A stretch of DNA of 64,000 bases from Aradus depressus (GCA_963662175.1 OY759224.1:33861489-33925488), one strand, 5' to 3'; positions 30,821 to 42,220 are shown, numbered from the stretch's first letter. Made by a program: numbers and translations. The notes: generated by a model not told the origin, from the sequence alone.

Positions 30821-32635
30821 AGGACTTTCTCATTTTGTCAAGCGATATTTGCTTTCGGAACGGTTCAATGTTCGTGCACCAAGGATGTGAGTGGTCTCAT
30901 GTTCCCTTTTGTTGTCGCAAATGGAGAGGAGCTTTGTCTGGAGACATGTTGAGGACCGGTGAAGACTAAGTACTGGAGTTGTGGATGGAAATAGCACCAT
31001 TGTGGCTGATAATAGGAGGGTGATTAGCGGAGCTAACGACATGGCCATTATCAGGAAGGCAAGGAAACCCCTTCATAGATAACACTAGCCTAAACGCAAG
31101 GCTGCCTTGCTCGAATGGCATGCAGGTCTCTTGTGGGAAATTATAATTCTGGTGGTATCGAGGGTGAGTCAAGGCTATGAGCCCCCGAGGAGTCCAACCC
31201 TCTTAATTCTATGTAAAATTTTGAATTAATACTATTTTCTTCATTATTTGGCACATTTACAATCGGTAAAAAAAAAAATTATAAGTAAATTTGATGACAT
31301 GAATTTAAAATAATAAAACGGTGTGGGTCTCGGGACCCCCGTCAGAAACTATGCTTCTAAAGAGAAAGCAAAAAATTATCAGCTAATAGAAGCGTAGCGT
31401 CCTGACATCAGCTCGGTTGACGAAGATTTCGCAATTTTTTAAGAATTATACTAGTTCAAATTATATTTTTCAGAACCCAAAAAAAATCAATTGGTAAATT
31501 ATATATTGTGAATAAAAAAAAATATATATTTGTGTTCATTCATTAAATTAATAGAACAATGACAGTAGGTAGGGGGACCTCAAATAAGGTAAGAGTCCAT
31601 CAATAAAGAGATTGAAAGTTTGAGGGGTGTAAAGTCAATTTCAGTGATCAAAAGAAAGAGCAACAACCAAAGTTATGAGTCGACCAAGTAATGATACCAA
31701 AGGTTTAGAGGGAGAGCGGAAACTTAAGTGTGAGTCGGTGTGTAGCCTCAAATTCACAGATCAAAAGACATACAGAAGAGCAAACCAGTGTTGCCATATG
31801 TAGGTGCTGGCATCTAGCGGAAGAAAACAATACTATTAGTCTAATTTGACTGCTGACATCTAGCCGTGAGATCCAGAACTATTTAGAACAAACAGCGTTA
31901 CATTACAGTTTTTCCTCGTTGACCCCCAACTCCCAGGCGTCCCATAAGAAGCATAGCTTCAATAATATATGTAAAAAAAAAAACAAAAAAAAAACAGAGA
32001 TTGGGCAAAAGGATTTTTAAAGATGGAACGTTTTGGCAGGAAACTTTCAGGACTTGAAGAGATGGTTAACTAAAGAAATTTGCAGTTCATTATGTAGCGT
32101 GAGATTAGAAACATAGACAATTGTTCTTAGGACCTAGGACTGGAACTATGTAAAATAGATCGGAACGATGGCGATGGATTACTGGTGCATATTTGGCGAC
32201 CGAAGGGGTTTTCAGAATAAACATTTCTTCTTTACTCCAAACGCGAAGTTATATTTTCTAAATAAACCCATTTCCTTCAATCAATTTTAGCCCATTTACA
32301 GTTGAAATAGACATTTTCTGCATGTAAAGAGCGTCTGACATGCTCCTCTTCTAGAAAAATAAAAAAAATGAAAACAACTCTTAAAAATATTATTTTTTAA
32401 ATTCCCTGCCCCACTTTATGAAAGCAATAGAACAATAAAAAAAATTTAATATTCAACTAAAAATGATTATGTTAAGTACACTCTCTCCCTCCATTTGCAA
32501 CCATGATCAATACTAATAATCATAATTAGCTTTCGTTTTTATTTTCTCGGCAAAGTTCCTTCACAGACATCCTCCTATCATAATGTCTATCGGAATTATT
32601 ATTATTATTATTTTCTTAATTACACATTGTAACCT
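30821..32635. other. Unassigned stretch
   Basis: No gene supported. 30830-31200 is less AT-rich (CGAATGGCATGCAGGTCTCT) and may be an old element; minus-strand frames there (60-70 codons) match nothing I know. The rest is AT-rich. Confidence 0.5.
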
Positions 32636-32947
32636 GGAGGGATCAGGTAGACCAGAGGTATTGGTGCTTGCATACTGAGCTCAAGATCACGGGTCCGAAT
32701 TCATCTGGGAAGTAAAATAAACAGAAGCACTTCGTCCTTCGAATGAGATGTTAAGCTATGATTCCGTGCTGTACGATGTCAGGTACTCGTTAAAGACCCT
32801 TATCCTAGGGGAATAAAAATGTAGAGTAGGCAAAATTTAGAAGTCCCATAGTAGAGTCGGGCTCATGTCCACCAGAGTGACGAAAGATCTGATAGTAGGC
32901 GATATGACCTCGTAGTTAAAGCCCGGGCATGAGTCATAATAACTAAC
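32636..32947 (+). mobile_element. SINE-A, near full length
   Basis: GGTAGACCAGAGGTATTGGT (diverged A box), GATCACGGGTCCGAATTC, then the body and GGGCATGAGTCATAATAACT. Confidence 0.85.
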
Positions 32948-33089
32948 ATCAAGACCTGGTGGAATGGAGGTAAGAACGAAATATCCTCGTGAAAGAAGAC
33001 ACTTTTATGTTTTTTTAATTATATTTTAAATTATGATAAATATTTTTAATATCCATTGAATTTATTAGTATTATTATTTATTTTTTATT

Positions 33090-33244
33090 ACTATTTTTAT
33101 GACTAATCACCTAGAAACCACTCCATGTGATCTTATTACTGTTTATGTATATAATTTATTATAAGCTATCTTAATGTATACATTTTTATGACTTATCCTA
33201 TTACCATGTTATGGTTTAACGGCAATAAATATTATTATTATTAT
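33090..33244 (+). mobile_element. LINE 3' end (tail family E)
   Basis: AAGCTATCTTAATGTATACA, CTTATCCTATTACCATGTTA, TGGTTTAACGGCAATAAATA then (TTA)n. The same end occurs at 47720-47817 and, minus, at 45268-45366. 33245-33892 has no supported gene. Confidence 0.75.
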
Positions 33245-33892
33245 AGCCTCCTCTCCCTCCATTAGCCATCTTCACTGATCCTGAATGGCCTTAGAATTAA
33301 AATTTTAGTCACACCTACGTATCCATCTACATAGAAAATGATCCCCATCCCTCGCCTGCCTACGCCACTTAATATTTTATAAGGGATGAGTGAGTGGGCG
33401 GGTGGATCGCCCACTCCTCAATAAAATAATTTCTAAATTGTCAAATCTCCGAAAGAATCCTGGCTCAGCTCAAACGACTCTTAAGAGTCGGATTTATTTT
33501 GTAGATGAAAGGAAGCTTCCTCGGGTTTATTTATTCATATATTTAGGAGGTTATATATATATTGTATCGGACTTTCTTTGGGATACGATCCTGGAGCAGA
33601 TAGGCAGGTCTCATCCTACGGGAGGAAGATTTAAGGATTACATCCAGAATGTACAGGATTGAAACTCTTCCTCTTCTCCAGAGATGTAGAGAGAATTACT
33701 GATTCCAGGAAATGTCCTCAGACCAAAACCAGTTGCGAGTTTTCCACTCCAGCGAAATTTTTGGAAATCAGGATTTTACAGGGAATAAAAACGTACCAAA
33801 TTGAATTATTATTATTATTAGTATGTACCTGAAATCTTACTATAATTACGTTATAGGTTAATTATATCAATTAAAACAATGAATTTGATTAA

Positions 33893-34289
33893 CTTTTATA
33901 TTGTCTAATGAAAAGTGAACCGGTTTCGGCTTACGCCATCGTCACAAAATTCAAAAGTGACATTTATTTTTGCTAGGTTGTCATATTTATACAATCCTCA
34001 GGTTACCTGAGATTACCTAAGGCTGTGACTCTGGGTCCCCTAGGGAAGTCCAAGATAGAGAGTGCACAGAGAGGGGGGAGAGGGTAGTCTTGCTTTAACA
34101 TTCTGACTGTTTCAAATATTTGAGTTTAAACATTAACATCAAGAAATTTAAAAAAGTTCGATATATATGACATAATATCGAAGTACCTACAGTAAATGCC
34201 ACTTTTGAACTTTGTGCTGACGACGGCTTAAGCCGAAACTGGTACACTTTATTTACCTATATATTTTTGTGGAATTAGACAATATAAAT
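33893..34289. mobile_element. Foldback element with CGAAAC hairpin arms
   Basis: Left arm 33893-33966 (inverse: CACTTTTGAATTTTGTGACG, ATGGCGTAAGCCGAAACCGG, TTAGACAATATAAAAG). Right arm 34193-34289 (CACTTTTGAACTTTGTGCTG, ACGACGGCTTAAGCCGAAAC, TTAGACAATATAAATG). The right arm has an extra ~20 bp. Confidence 0.8.
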
Positions 34290-34516
34290 GTTTTTTTTTT
34301 TTTTTTTTTTTAAATTTTTTAATTTTTGGCCTTATGTACGATGCATATTAGCCATGTCACTGTGTTATCTAATTATTTACGATATCCATGGCCCCGGGAG
34401 GGAGTTTTATCTACGAAATAAAACTCACACCCGGACGGGATTCGAACCCGCAAACCATGGTGAGACCATGCGACCAAAGCCCTACGCTCTAGCCCGCACG
34501 GCCACCATGGCCCCCA
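34289..34516 (-). mobile_element. SINE-B with poly(A) tail
   Basis: A T-run of 20-plus bases (34289-34311) is the poly(A) of a minus-strand copy, followed by TTATGTACGATGCATATTAG, TCCATGGCCCCGGGAGGGAG, GGGATTCGAACCCGC and CCACCATGGCCCCC. Confidence 0.85.
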
Positions 34517-34544
34517 ATAATATGTTAAACAAGTTCTTTGTGAC

Positions 34545-35070
34545 TTCCCCAACTATATGAAGTATAGAAGTTATGTAATCAGTCAACACTTTGATGCGAA
34601 GAAAAATGTTTTCCGACCTAAATTCCAAATATCAAAAAAAAAGGTCTCTCGGTCTGTGTGTCTGTGAACTTTCGTGTTCACAGATCGCACTCCCGATAGA
34701 ATGAATGGATCGACACGAAATTTTATTTGTAAATACCGAACCCTCTAACGACGACACCTATTGTTTTTCAGCCAAATCGACAAAAGGGAAGAGGGAGGGG
34801 GGAATAAGGGGAGAGGATTAACTCAAAAATATTAATAATGACCCTTGTATTGAATGTATCGATACAAAATTCCATATGTGAATTCAAAACTGAACACAAA
34901 ACCCCTAATAACTGCCAATGTAATGAATTTATCGACACAAAATTTAGTATGAGGAATTAGTATCCCCTGTGTAAGTCAACTGTTGAATATTAGCGCAAAG
35001 GGTCGACTGGTTTTGGAGGGAGGCGAAAAGTTATTTGATCATCATTCTGGGGAAGTACATTGCATTTGAT
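34545..35070 (+). repeat. HPR copy, full length
   Basis: GACTTCCCCAACTATATGAA to TCATTCTGGGGAAGTACATT. Internal: GAATGGATCGACACGAAATT, AACGACGACACCTATTG, TTTAGTATGAGGAATTAG, AAGTCAACTGTTGAATATTA, GGTCGACTGGTTTTGG. Confidence 0.9.
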
Positions 35071-36479
35071 TTATGGACGAATGTTTTTATTCATTTCTAT
35101 TTGCTATCCACTATTTCGACACATCGCAAAAATGCATTCGGACATTAATATAAGTAGAATGTTTTGATATGTTTACAGAGCAAACAAAATGCACAAACAC
35201 CGCAGAAAATATAGATGAATGACCTATTGTTTGTGTAAATGTGTCGAGTCTGGAGGTCCATTAGCATCCTGTCTCGTCTGCAGCATGTCTCTCTCAACTT
35301 TTATTTTATTTTGCAGTCTCCGAACCCTTATTAGCATTATCATCTCCACTTTCATTCTGAAATACTAAACGTATATGTACCTACATCAATGTCATTTATA
35401 ATTTTTTTATTTTTTTATTGCATTCCGTATTTAACCAAATTTGATATTTTTTCCTGAAGAACCTAACCCTCGTACAAGCAAAGTTCGATCTTATCTCTCA
35501 AGTCAAGCAAGCTTTGAGTTATTTTGTTTGTCTGTTACACGATATCTGACGCATCTGGTCTCAGATTTACAGCAAATTTTGAATAAATGTTAGTTAATTA
35601 GTTCACCTAAAAGTCACATTTAAAAACAGCTCATGTCAGTAAGTTCTATTATCAATCAGTGTTCTCATATGTACATTTTTTCTGAACGAATTGCATTGCA
35701 ATGATAAGATTTTCTAAGATGGATAAACAATTAAATTTCTTGCAATTAAAAAAATAATTTTACTCTATACGAATACTTTTTAAGATGAAATTTACTACAA
35801 ATTATATAGTTTTTGCATATTTAAAAAAAAAAACTATTTGGATGTGGCAACACTGGAGTCAGTGAACTTTGTCTAATACAAAACTATGTATTTAACACTA
35901 TATAAAAGTCACGTTCAGTACAAAATGAACTTGTAATTGAGTAACGTAAGTCTGTTAATTTTTTTTTATTGTTAATACTTAACTGAATAAAATAGAAATG
36001 AAGACTATAGACTTCTTGAAAATACATTGATGGATATTTTTTTTGATAAGGTTAAGAATTTTCTTTTATTCATTCTTTAGTTATTTTCTTCAACTAGAGG
36101 GTACATTCTGCATGTATCTATTTATTTTTATGCATTACTTCTGTTGTAGTTAATAAAAATCTTTCTGTCGCTGTATTTCAGTGTCTATTAAGAATCTATT
36201 TATATTCTATTCCATGACTAGCTGTAAGATATTCCTATTTTAAAATTGGAAAATTTAACTTCATATACAATAAGGCTTATTTATGAAAGAGGGAAAAATA
36301 AGATTTTTATTTATTTATTTTTATCAACCTAATTTTCTGTCGTATCAGCATTTTTATATGTTGTTCATTCTCATTTTGTTTTCAGTTTGGTTCTAAAAAA
36401 ATTCCTAATATTAGTATCTACCTGTTGGCAAGGAAATGTTAAAATAGGGCTAATAAAGGGTCTTCTCAGATGGGTTCTG
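35071..36479. other. AT-rich unassigned stretch
   Basis: About 1.4 kb without tandem repeats, open frames or recognisable element ends. Possibly unique intronic sequence. Confidence 0.5.
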
Positions 36480-36805
36480 TTATATGACTCATGCCCGGGC
36501 TTTATCTAAAAGATCACATCGCTTACTACCAGAGCGCTCATTTACTCTGATGGATATGAGTCCGACTCTACTATGGGAGTTCTAAATTTTGCCTACTCTA
36601 ATTTTTTTTTTTTCACCCCCTGAGGGGTCTTCTTTCGAGTAACTAACATCGTACAGGCTTGGGACCATCGCTCAACATCCCATCCGAAGGACTGCGTGCT
36701 TTAGTTTATTTTACCTCCCAGATAAAATAAACTAAGGGCCTCGCGGCCGGGTTTTGAACCCGCGACCTTGACCTCAGTAAGCAAGCACGCATACCACTGA
36801 GCCAA
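36480..36805 (-). mobile_element. SINE-A, near full length
   Basis: ATGACTCATGCCCGGGCTTT to CGCATACCACTGAGCC; inverted B box in GGGTTTTGAACCCGC. Confidence 0.9.
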
Positions 36806-37068
36806 ACAAAGCACGGCCATTGCATCCGATATGGAGAAGTAAGACACTAATCATCAAACTGTACATTTCAAACAAACAATTGTTAATTTACGAACAGCAT
36901 CTATCTGTGTGCACTCACCTCTGTCATGAACAGAAACCTCTACTAATTAAAATGAAATTAAATCCTAACAATAATGTAGACTTTATTTTCATAAAAACAA
37001 GCAGAAATTTATAGATATATCAAATAAATGTATGTTTTAACTTGCCAGCATATAGAGAAGTTATTGTG

Positions 37069-37484
37069 GGGGCTCTTGGCAAAAATATAGTGCTAGCTCA
37101 TTATCGGATGGTCGGTTCGTGATGAAATGTCACATGTAGTATTCTTAAAAGCCAATTGAGATATTGACTATCTGGCGTCACAAAATCTTAAGGGGAAGGG
37201 GGGTTGTGAGGGCGTTAAGCATAAAAATAGGTCTACTTCATCAACGGATGATCGGATTTTAATGAAATTTATTTAATTTGTAGTATTCTTAAAAGCCAAA
37301 TTGAAAAATAGAGTGTGTGATGTCTCCAAATTCTTAACAGGCGCTATAGAGGGGGGGGGGGGGGGGGGGGGGGGGATAATCATAAAAATAGTTCAACTTC
37401 ATTAAAGATATCGGATTGTCATAAAATTTTACATATAAGTAGGTTTAAAAGCAAAATTAAAGAAATAGGTTGTGTGACCTATGT
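37069..37484 (+). repeat. ~150-bp tandem repeat, three diverged units
   Basis: Each unit has GGG-rich DNA, CATAAAAATAG(G)TCTACTTC, ATCGGATT-x-AATGAAAT, AGTATTCTTAAAAGCCAAAT and TGTGTGA. The third unit is preceded by 25 consecutive G (37351-37375). Confidence 0.8.
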
Positions 37485-37560
37485 GCATTTGCATATCAAT
37501 TGAAACTCTATGTATAGATTAAATTCAATTAAATTAATAAATAATTCTGTACTGAATAAA

Positions 37561-37719
37561 ATGCCTACTTTTGTGATATTATTACTATTGATATGGCTGA
37601 CACACGTGTATGGAGGCAGAAGCTTTGTCAGAGGTGGCAGGCTGGGGGCCTGGAGGCGGCAGTGGGCTACCAGCCAACATATAGGTCCCTACCAACCCCT
37701 ACCTCCAGATGTAGGATGA
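37561..37719 (+). CDS. Candidate small secreted peptide (52 aa)
   Basis: From the second ATG of a longer frame: MPTFVILLLLIWLTHVYG, a short n-region, a nine-residue hydrophobic core and a plausible signal-peptidase site after YG. The mature part is basic and aromatic (GRSFVRGGRLGAWRRQW), then HIGPYQPLPPDVG and stop. Local GC is well above the flanks. The A at -3 (AAAATGC) suits initiation. It may be a single-exon gene, a first exon with an unrecognised donor, or a chance frame; no family recognised and no repeat overlaps it. Confidence 0.35.
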   Translation: MPTFVILLLLIWLTHVYGGRSFVRGGRLGAWRRQWATSQHIGPYQPLPPDVG

Positions 37720-37929
37720 AACGGCCCCTGTTTTGACCTCTTTCTCTACAACCTCTGTTGATTTACACACCCCGACACGACCCCCCACCCCCCAAACAAA
37801 CATTTGTCAAAAACATCCACTTATCATAACCAGAGATTTTTTTTTCGTTGTAGAGAGAGAACCATACATAACTTCGGGGTCCTGTGAACGGTGAATTCGT
37901 AAAAGAGTAAATTCGCCTAATCATATAAT

Positions 37930-38095
37930 TTATATGTGATAGTAAGATGTTGTTGAATGAGATTTATCAAAGAAATAAAATACGTTGCCTTCCCACTGTT
38001 TTACGTAACAGAACACTGACCTTACACTAACTAAACAGTTGATCTACCACTGAAGATGGCGCAGTTGCGTTGAAAACCAGTTCTGGAGAGTGGCA
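37930..38095. repeat. CGAAAC-hairpin repeat, variant G, inverted halves
   Basis: GATAGTAAGATGTTGTTG to CCCACTGTTTTACGTAAC matches the terminus at 58635 in the same orientation. It is followed by CCACTGAAGATGGCGCAGTT, GCGTTGAAAACCAGTTCTGG in the opposite orientation to the 58635 copy. Confidence 0.6.
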
Positions 38096-38097
38096 AG

Positions 38098-38384
38098 AGA
38101 GGGCGCCGGTAGCTCACAAGCAGCCTACTGAGCTCAAGAACGCATGCTCTAAATCCGGCAGTTTTTTTTATCTGGGAAGTGAAAAAACCTTCAGCATCCT
38201 TAGGAGGAGACGTTAAGCGATGGTCCCGAGCCTGTGCGATGAGTGGTACTCGTTTAAGATCCCAACCCAAGGTGAATAAATCTAGGTAGGGAATATTTAG
38301 GACACTCACCGCTCTTTTGTCGCTCTGGTAGAAGGCGATATGATCCCATAGTTAAAGCCCGGGCATGAGTCATAATAACTAACT
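38098..38384 (+). mobile_element. SINE-A, B box destroyed
   Basis: GGGCGCCGGTAGCTCACAAG, then GACGTTAAGCGATGGTCCCG to GGGCATGAGTCATAATAACT. Head shortened and B box mutated. Confidence 0.85.
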
Positions 38385-38450
38385 CTTATATACACATATT
38401 TTTTTTTTATTTTATTCATTATTATTTTTTTTATCTCTGTTATTTAATAT

Positions 38451-39097
38451 AATATATTGTAGGCTAGTTACAGAGCCGGACATCTAAATTTTTTTGGCAA
38501 ATGTGTTAAAGGTTGTTCTGTGTCAATTCATGTGTCAGGAATCGAATGGTGCCTACTACAAGTCACAAAAACGGACGCAAGTATATGAAAAAAATGAACA
38601 TAAACAGTTGAGTGTTGTAACAAAAGCGGACAAATTCACGAGCAGTTACTTACAAAACCGGACATTTACCTCCAACCAATGACAAGCCGCAACGTCACTG
38701 ACGCCAACCAATAACAACCAAGGTGCACAGTTTTACTAAAAAAATGTTACTAGAAAAATAAATTATTCAACTAAAATAGGGTTATTTAAAAAGTTTCTAT
38801 GTTTATCATTTCAGCAACCAAATTTGGGCACAAACCTGGAATATTCAGGGAGAGTTAGTTACATATCTTCAAGTCAGTCACAAAAGCGGACATTTAAAAT
38901 GTGTTTTCTTATAAAAAAACAGGATGTTATCATATATTGTTTTTGCCAAGTCTAACTAGAAAGTCTAACTAGAAAGAACACAAAAAAAAAACCATTGAGT
39001 TTCTACAAAATGTTTAGCTACAGCAGAAAATCTTCTCTTATTCAAAACAAACGAAGGGGCACATGTCCGCCTTTGTAAATAGCCTCCTCAATATATT
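38451..39097. mobile_element. ~645-bp TIR element with CGGACA subterminal repeats
   Basis: Left AATATATTGTAGGCTAGTTA then CAGAGCCGGACAT; the right end is the inverse, ATGTCCGCCTTTGTAAATAG then CCTCCTCAATATATT. Internally ACAAAA(G/C)CGGACA recurs near 38568, 38625, 38655 and 38890. The multiplied subterminal motif looks like transposase binding sites. No transposase. TSD not resolved. Confidence 0.6.
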
Positions 39098-39212
39098 CAC
39101 TATTATTCCTTTATTGCTTCTCACTTATTATTTATTTTAAATATTTATTTTTTATTTCTTCTTATTTTATAATCTATTCGTATTGTCAACCCTTCTACAT
39201 AGTTTTTCTGAA

Positions 39213-39261
39213 TAAATAAATAAAACAAACTTATTTTTTGAAATATTGTCTATTTTTCTGA
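39213..39261. repeat. Penelope-like terminal fragment
   Basis: AATAAATAAAACAAACTTAT, TTTTTGAAATATTGTCTATT, shared with 766-800 and inverse at 13365. Confidence 0.5.
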
Positions 39262-39552
39262 ACAGACTGTAGAACGAATAAAAGAAAAAATAAATAATAA
39301 TAACAATAAAAATATTATTTTTAATTAAGTATTCCATCATAAATGAGACTTGAACCGTAGTCTGTAACTGGAAACTTTCTTTTACGGAGTGAAACCCAGC
39401 AGGTGTCATCTTGGAAAACGGAATGTGGTGAGCAGTAGGGGGCTATTTTCTGGGGATCTCATCATTTATAGATTAACAAACTTAGGATTAGTACCTATTT
39501 TTGTGAAACTTTCTAAAACTGTTGTCAATTCAATTTGTATCAAGTAAAGAAA

Positions 39553-40090
39553 GATATAGTTGAATCACCGACATTCTACTCTTCCCCTTCTCGAATTAAT
39601 CAACCAATCGATAAACTTGTCTGAAAAACGATAGGTGTCTGAATCAGGGATTACTGAACCTTCATATAAATTTCCTGTCGGTTTTTCAATTACGCCCCCC
39701 CCCCCCCCCCTCTATAATCCCCTCCCCTCCCTGTCTTTGCTCCATTCAGACGTTAATTGATATGTGACGTTCTTACGGGTTTCTGGATTAACACAAAGAC
39801 CCCAATAGATGCTGAATGTATCGATTTTATATGTGTACGAGTATTCAGAACCTCACATCGTCAACATACATTCCCTTCGGTCGATTTTGCTGAAATTCAA
39901 CAGATATCGTCCCTATAGGTTACTGGATCCACGTTTAAAATATCGTGTTGATATATTCGTTCTATCGGGAATCAATCAGGAATTTTTCATTTTTTTTGGT
40001 TCTGCGGATGGGAAAACATGAAATTCTGGTGAAAAATTAATATCGAATTTCTGAAAGATTACCTAACTTCTATAATCTATACTTCGTAGA
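39553..40090 (-). repeat. HPR copy, full length
   Basis: From GAATCACCGACATTCTACTC (end hairpin) through C16 at 39695-39710, CCCTTCGGTCGATTTTGCTG and ACATGAAATTCTGGTG to ACCTAACTTCTATAATCTAT. Confidence 0.85.
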
Positions 40091-40343
40091 AAACTTCTCA
40101 AAAAAAGTTTCCGCTCTCCCTTTTAATGCTCTTTCTCTTCCTCTTGACTTTGCTGAAAATAATGGGTCGTTTTTATGGGGTTCTAGTTCTGGATCGACAG
40201 ACTCAAATTTTTTATTACAGGTGGTGAAGTAAAATAAATTTGATTGCATTGTTGGTAGCATTGTATGAAATCTCAACATAATGAAGAAAAAACGTTTTTT
40301 AGAAATTAAAAAAAATTTGTTGAATGCATGAAGTTATACTTAC

Positions 40344-40388
40344 ATAGAAATAAATAATATTCTTTGTTGCCATTGGCATCATCCTTAC
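40344..40388 (-). CDS. Candidate 45-nt mini-exon of an unidentified gene
   Basis: On the minus strand TTTATTTGTTTCAG precedes 45 nt that end at CTAT before GTAAGTATAA, a strong donor. With two bases carried by the first split codon, the frame reads KDDANGNKEYYLFL without a stop. The length is a multiple of three, so skipping would keep frame. Acceptor, donor and an open, non-repetitive core support a genuine small exon. It is flanked by an HPR on one side and a SINE-A on the other. Protein not recognised. It could belong to the same minus-strand gene as the oaf exon only if that gene spanned about 39 kb, which nothing here supports. Confidence 0.4.
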
Positions 40389-40437
40389 CTGAAACAAATA
40401 AAAACACAACTTTTAAAAATCAAATACAGATAAAATT

Positions 40438-40788
40438 TCTGAAAATAAGTTAAGTTAGGTTTTATGACTCATGCCCGGACTTTAACTACGAGGTCATATC
40501 GCCTACTACCAGAGCGCTCTTTCGTCACTCTGGTGGACATGAGCCCGACTCTATTGTGGGAGTCCTAAATTTTTATTCACCTAGGGCAGGGGTCTTTAAC
40601 GAGTACCTGACATCGTACAGGCTCGGGACCATCGCTTAACGTCCCATCCGAAGGACGGCATGCTTAAGTTCATTTTACCTCCCAAATAAAATAAACTAAG
40701 GGCCTTGGTCGGGTTTTGAACCCACAATCTTGAGCTCAGAAGGCAAGCACGCATACCACTGAGCTACCGACGTTCTCTGAAAATAAGT
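40438..40788 (-). mobile_element. SINE-A, full length, 13-bp TSD
   Basis: TCTGAAAATAAGT flanks the element at 40438-40450 and 40776-40788. The inserted 325 bp start with the inverted tail (TAAGTTAGGTTTTATGACTC, the CCTAA-type) and end with the A-box region and CTACCGACGTTC. Confidence 0.95.
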
Positions 40789-40919
40789 GTTTGTTAACGT
40801 AAAATGATCCAATAAAAATAGCTAAAATGATAAAATAAATATTGTTAAGAAGTGACTAATATTTCTCAAAAATAGGGAAAACAGGGCAAAATGAGGTCAC
40901 GATGTTATCGGTGGTTAAA

Positions 40920-41160
40920 AAGTTGTCGGTGAATCACCGGCAATGTACGCCCCCAGAACGAATTAATTAACAAATAAGCCGATATCGCTGCAAAATCGTC
41001 GATACATTCATTCTATCGGGAGGTCTCGTGTTCACAGACAGACGTATACAAATTCGTTTTTCATTTTTGAATTCAGAGAGTCGGAAAATATGAAATTCCG
41101 GTGAAAACTGCGCATCAAATTTCATAACTTCCACAATACATGGTACAGCTGTGGAAGTGA
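40920..41160 (-). repeat. HPR copy with central deletion
   Basis: Has both ends: TCGGTGAATCACCGGCAATG, CGCCCCCAGAACGAATTAAT, and CATAACTTCCACAATACATG, GTACAGCTGTGGAAGTGAAA. The internal ~150-bp units are lost. Useful for defining both termini. Confidence 0.85.
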
Positions 41161-41609
41161 AACTATAGGAGTCTAGCTTAGTATACCTCTAGCTTCACCC
41201 CAACGCACCAATGGCATTCTGTGCGCATTTTATTTATTTAGTGTTTCATATTTATTCAGAAATAATAAAAAATAAAAATTAATAATAATGTCTGTGCAGG
41301 GAGACTCCTTTCGGACAAAATGAACAAGACTGTAGCTTGATTTTATGGAAATCGTAATAAAAAAGCAGAGAAGTGTCAATGTCGGTTGGGAGTGGCCGTT
41401 TTTCCAATTTTAATCCACTTCGTCTCCATTTTGTTTAAGATGTGGTCGAAAGTATTCTCATGTTTTATAAAAAGCGATTTGAATCTTGAGTCAGCCTCCC
41501 ACTGAATTTCATCGAAATACGTTCCTTCACTGTTTTGTTGAAGTTGTTCGTTTCTTTTTGTAGATATATCCTACCAGGTAGGCGTAAGACCGTCTAAAAG
41601 AGTTGTGCC

Positions 41610-41757
41610 AATTACCGGCCGTGTACTTCCCCAGAACGTATTAATTAATTTACTTTTTCACTCCCCCTCCAAAACCGACTGTTTGCGCCAACAATCTAAA
41701 GTTGACTCAGATAGGCGCTCCTATATCCTCATACTAAATTTTCTGTCGATTATGTAC
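41610..41757 (-). repeat. HPR end fragment
   Basis: TTACCGGCCGTGTACTTCCC, CTCCAAAACCGACTGTTTGC, ATCCTCATACTAAATTTTC. 41161-41609 unassigned. Confidence 0.8.
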
Positions 41758-41761
41758 ATAA

Positions 41762-41905
41762 CAGGCTGGTTCTGTCTCCCAACATGTCCCTGCCTATTAC
41801 AGGCTGGTTCTGTCTCCCAACATGTCCCTGCCTATTACAGGCTGGTTCTGTCTCCCAATATTTCCCTGCCTATTACAGGCTGGTTCTGTCTCCCAACACC
41901 CTGCC
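41762..41905 (+). repeat. 38-bp minisatellite, block 1 (about four units)
   Basis: Unit CTATTACAGGCTGGTTCTGT plus CTCCCAACATGTCCCTGC. The same unit makes up block 2 at 42545-42890. Confidence 0.95.
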
Positions 41906-42220
41906 TATTATAGGCCCTCTATACTATGGGACAGGCAATGGCCCAATCCTGCTGGGCCACTGTGTAGAGAGGAGTTGGCATGTGTTGGTCATTTTGGGCC
42001 AGGGTGTTGGCTTGTGTTTGTGAACGTTGGCGTTCGGAGCGGTTTTTCAACACACATCAAAGCAGGCCAACATGCGTGAACCAAGTGCGCAGTAGATGAC
42101 GCATCCACACACTTGTCCAACATTGGTTGTTTGTTTCTTGTCAGTAGTGTTTTGTATATTCCTTTTATCCTGTTAAATACTATACTATTTTATTTTATTA
42201 TTATAAACTACAAATACAAA

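Noticed and set aside
34550..34590. loxP-like half-site words (TATACGAAGTAT) in the HPR hairpin
   Set aside because: Resemblance to the phage recombination site is limited to a short palindromic stretch that the hairpin itself explains; no recombinase is present.
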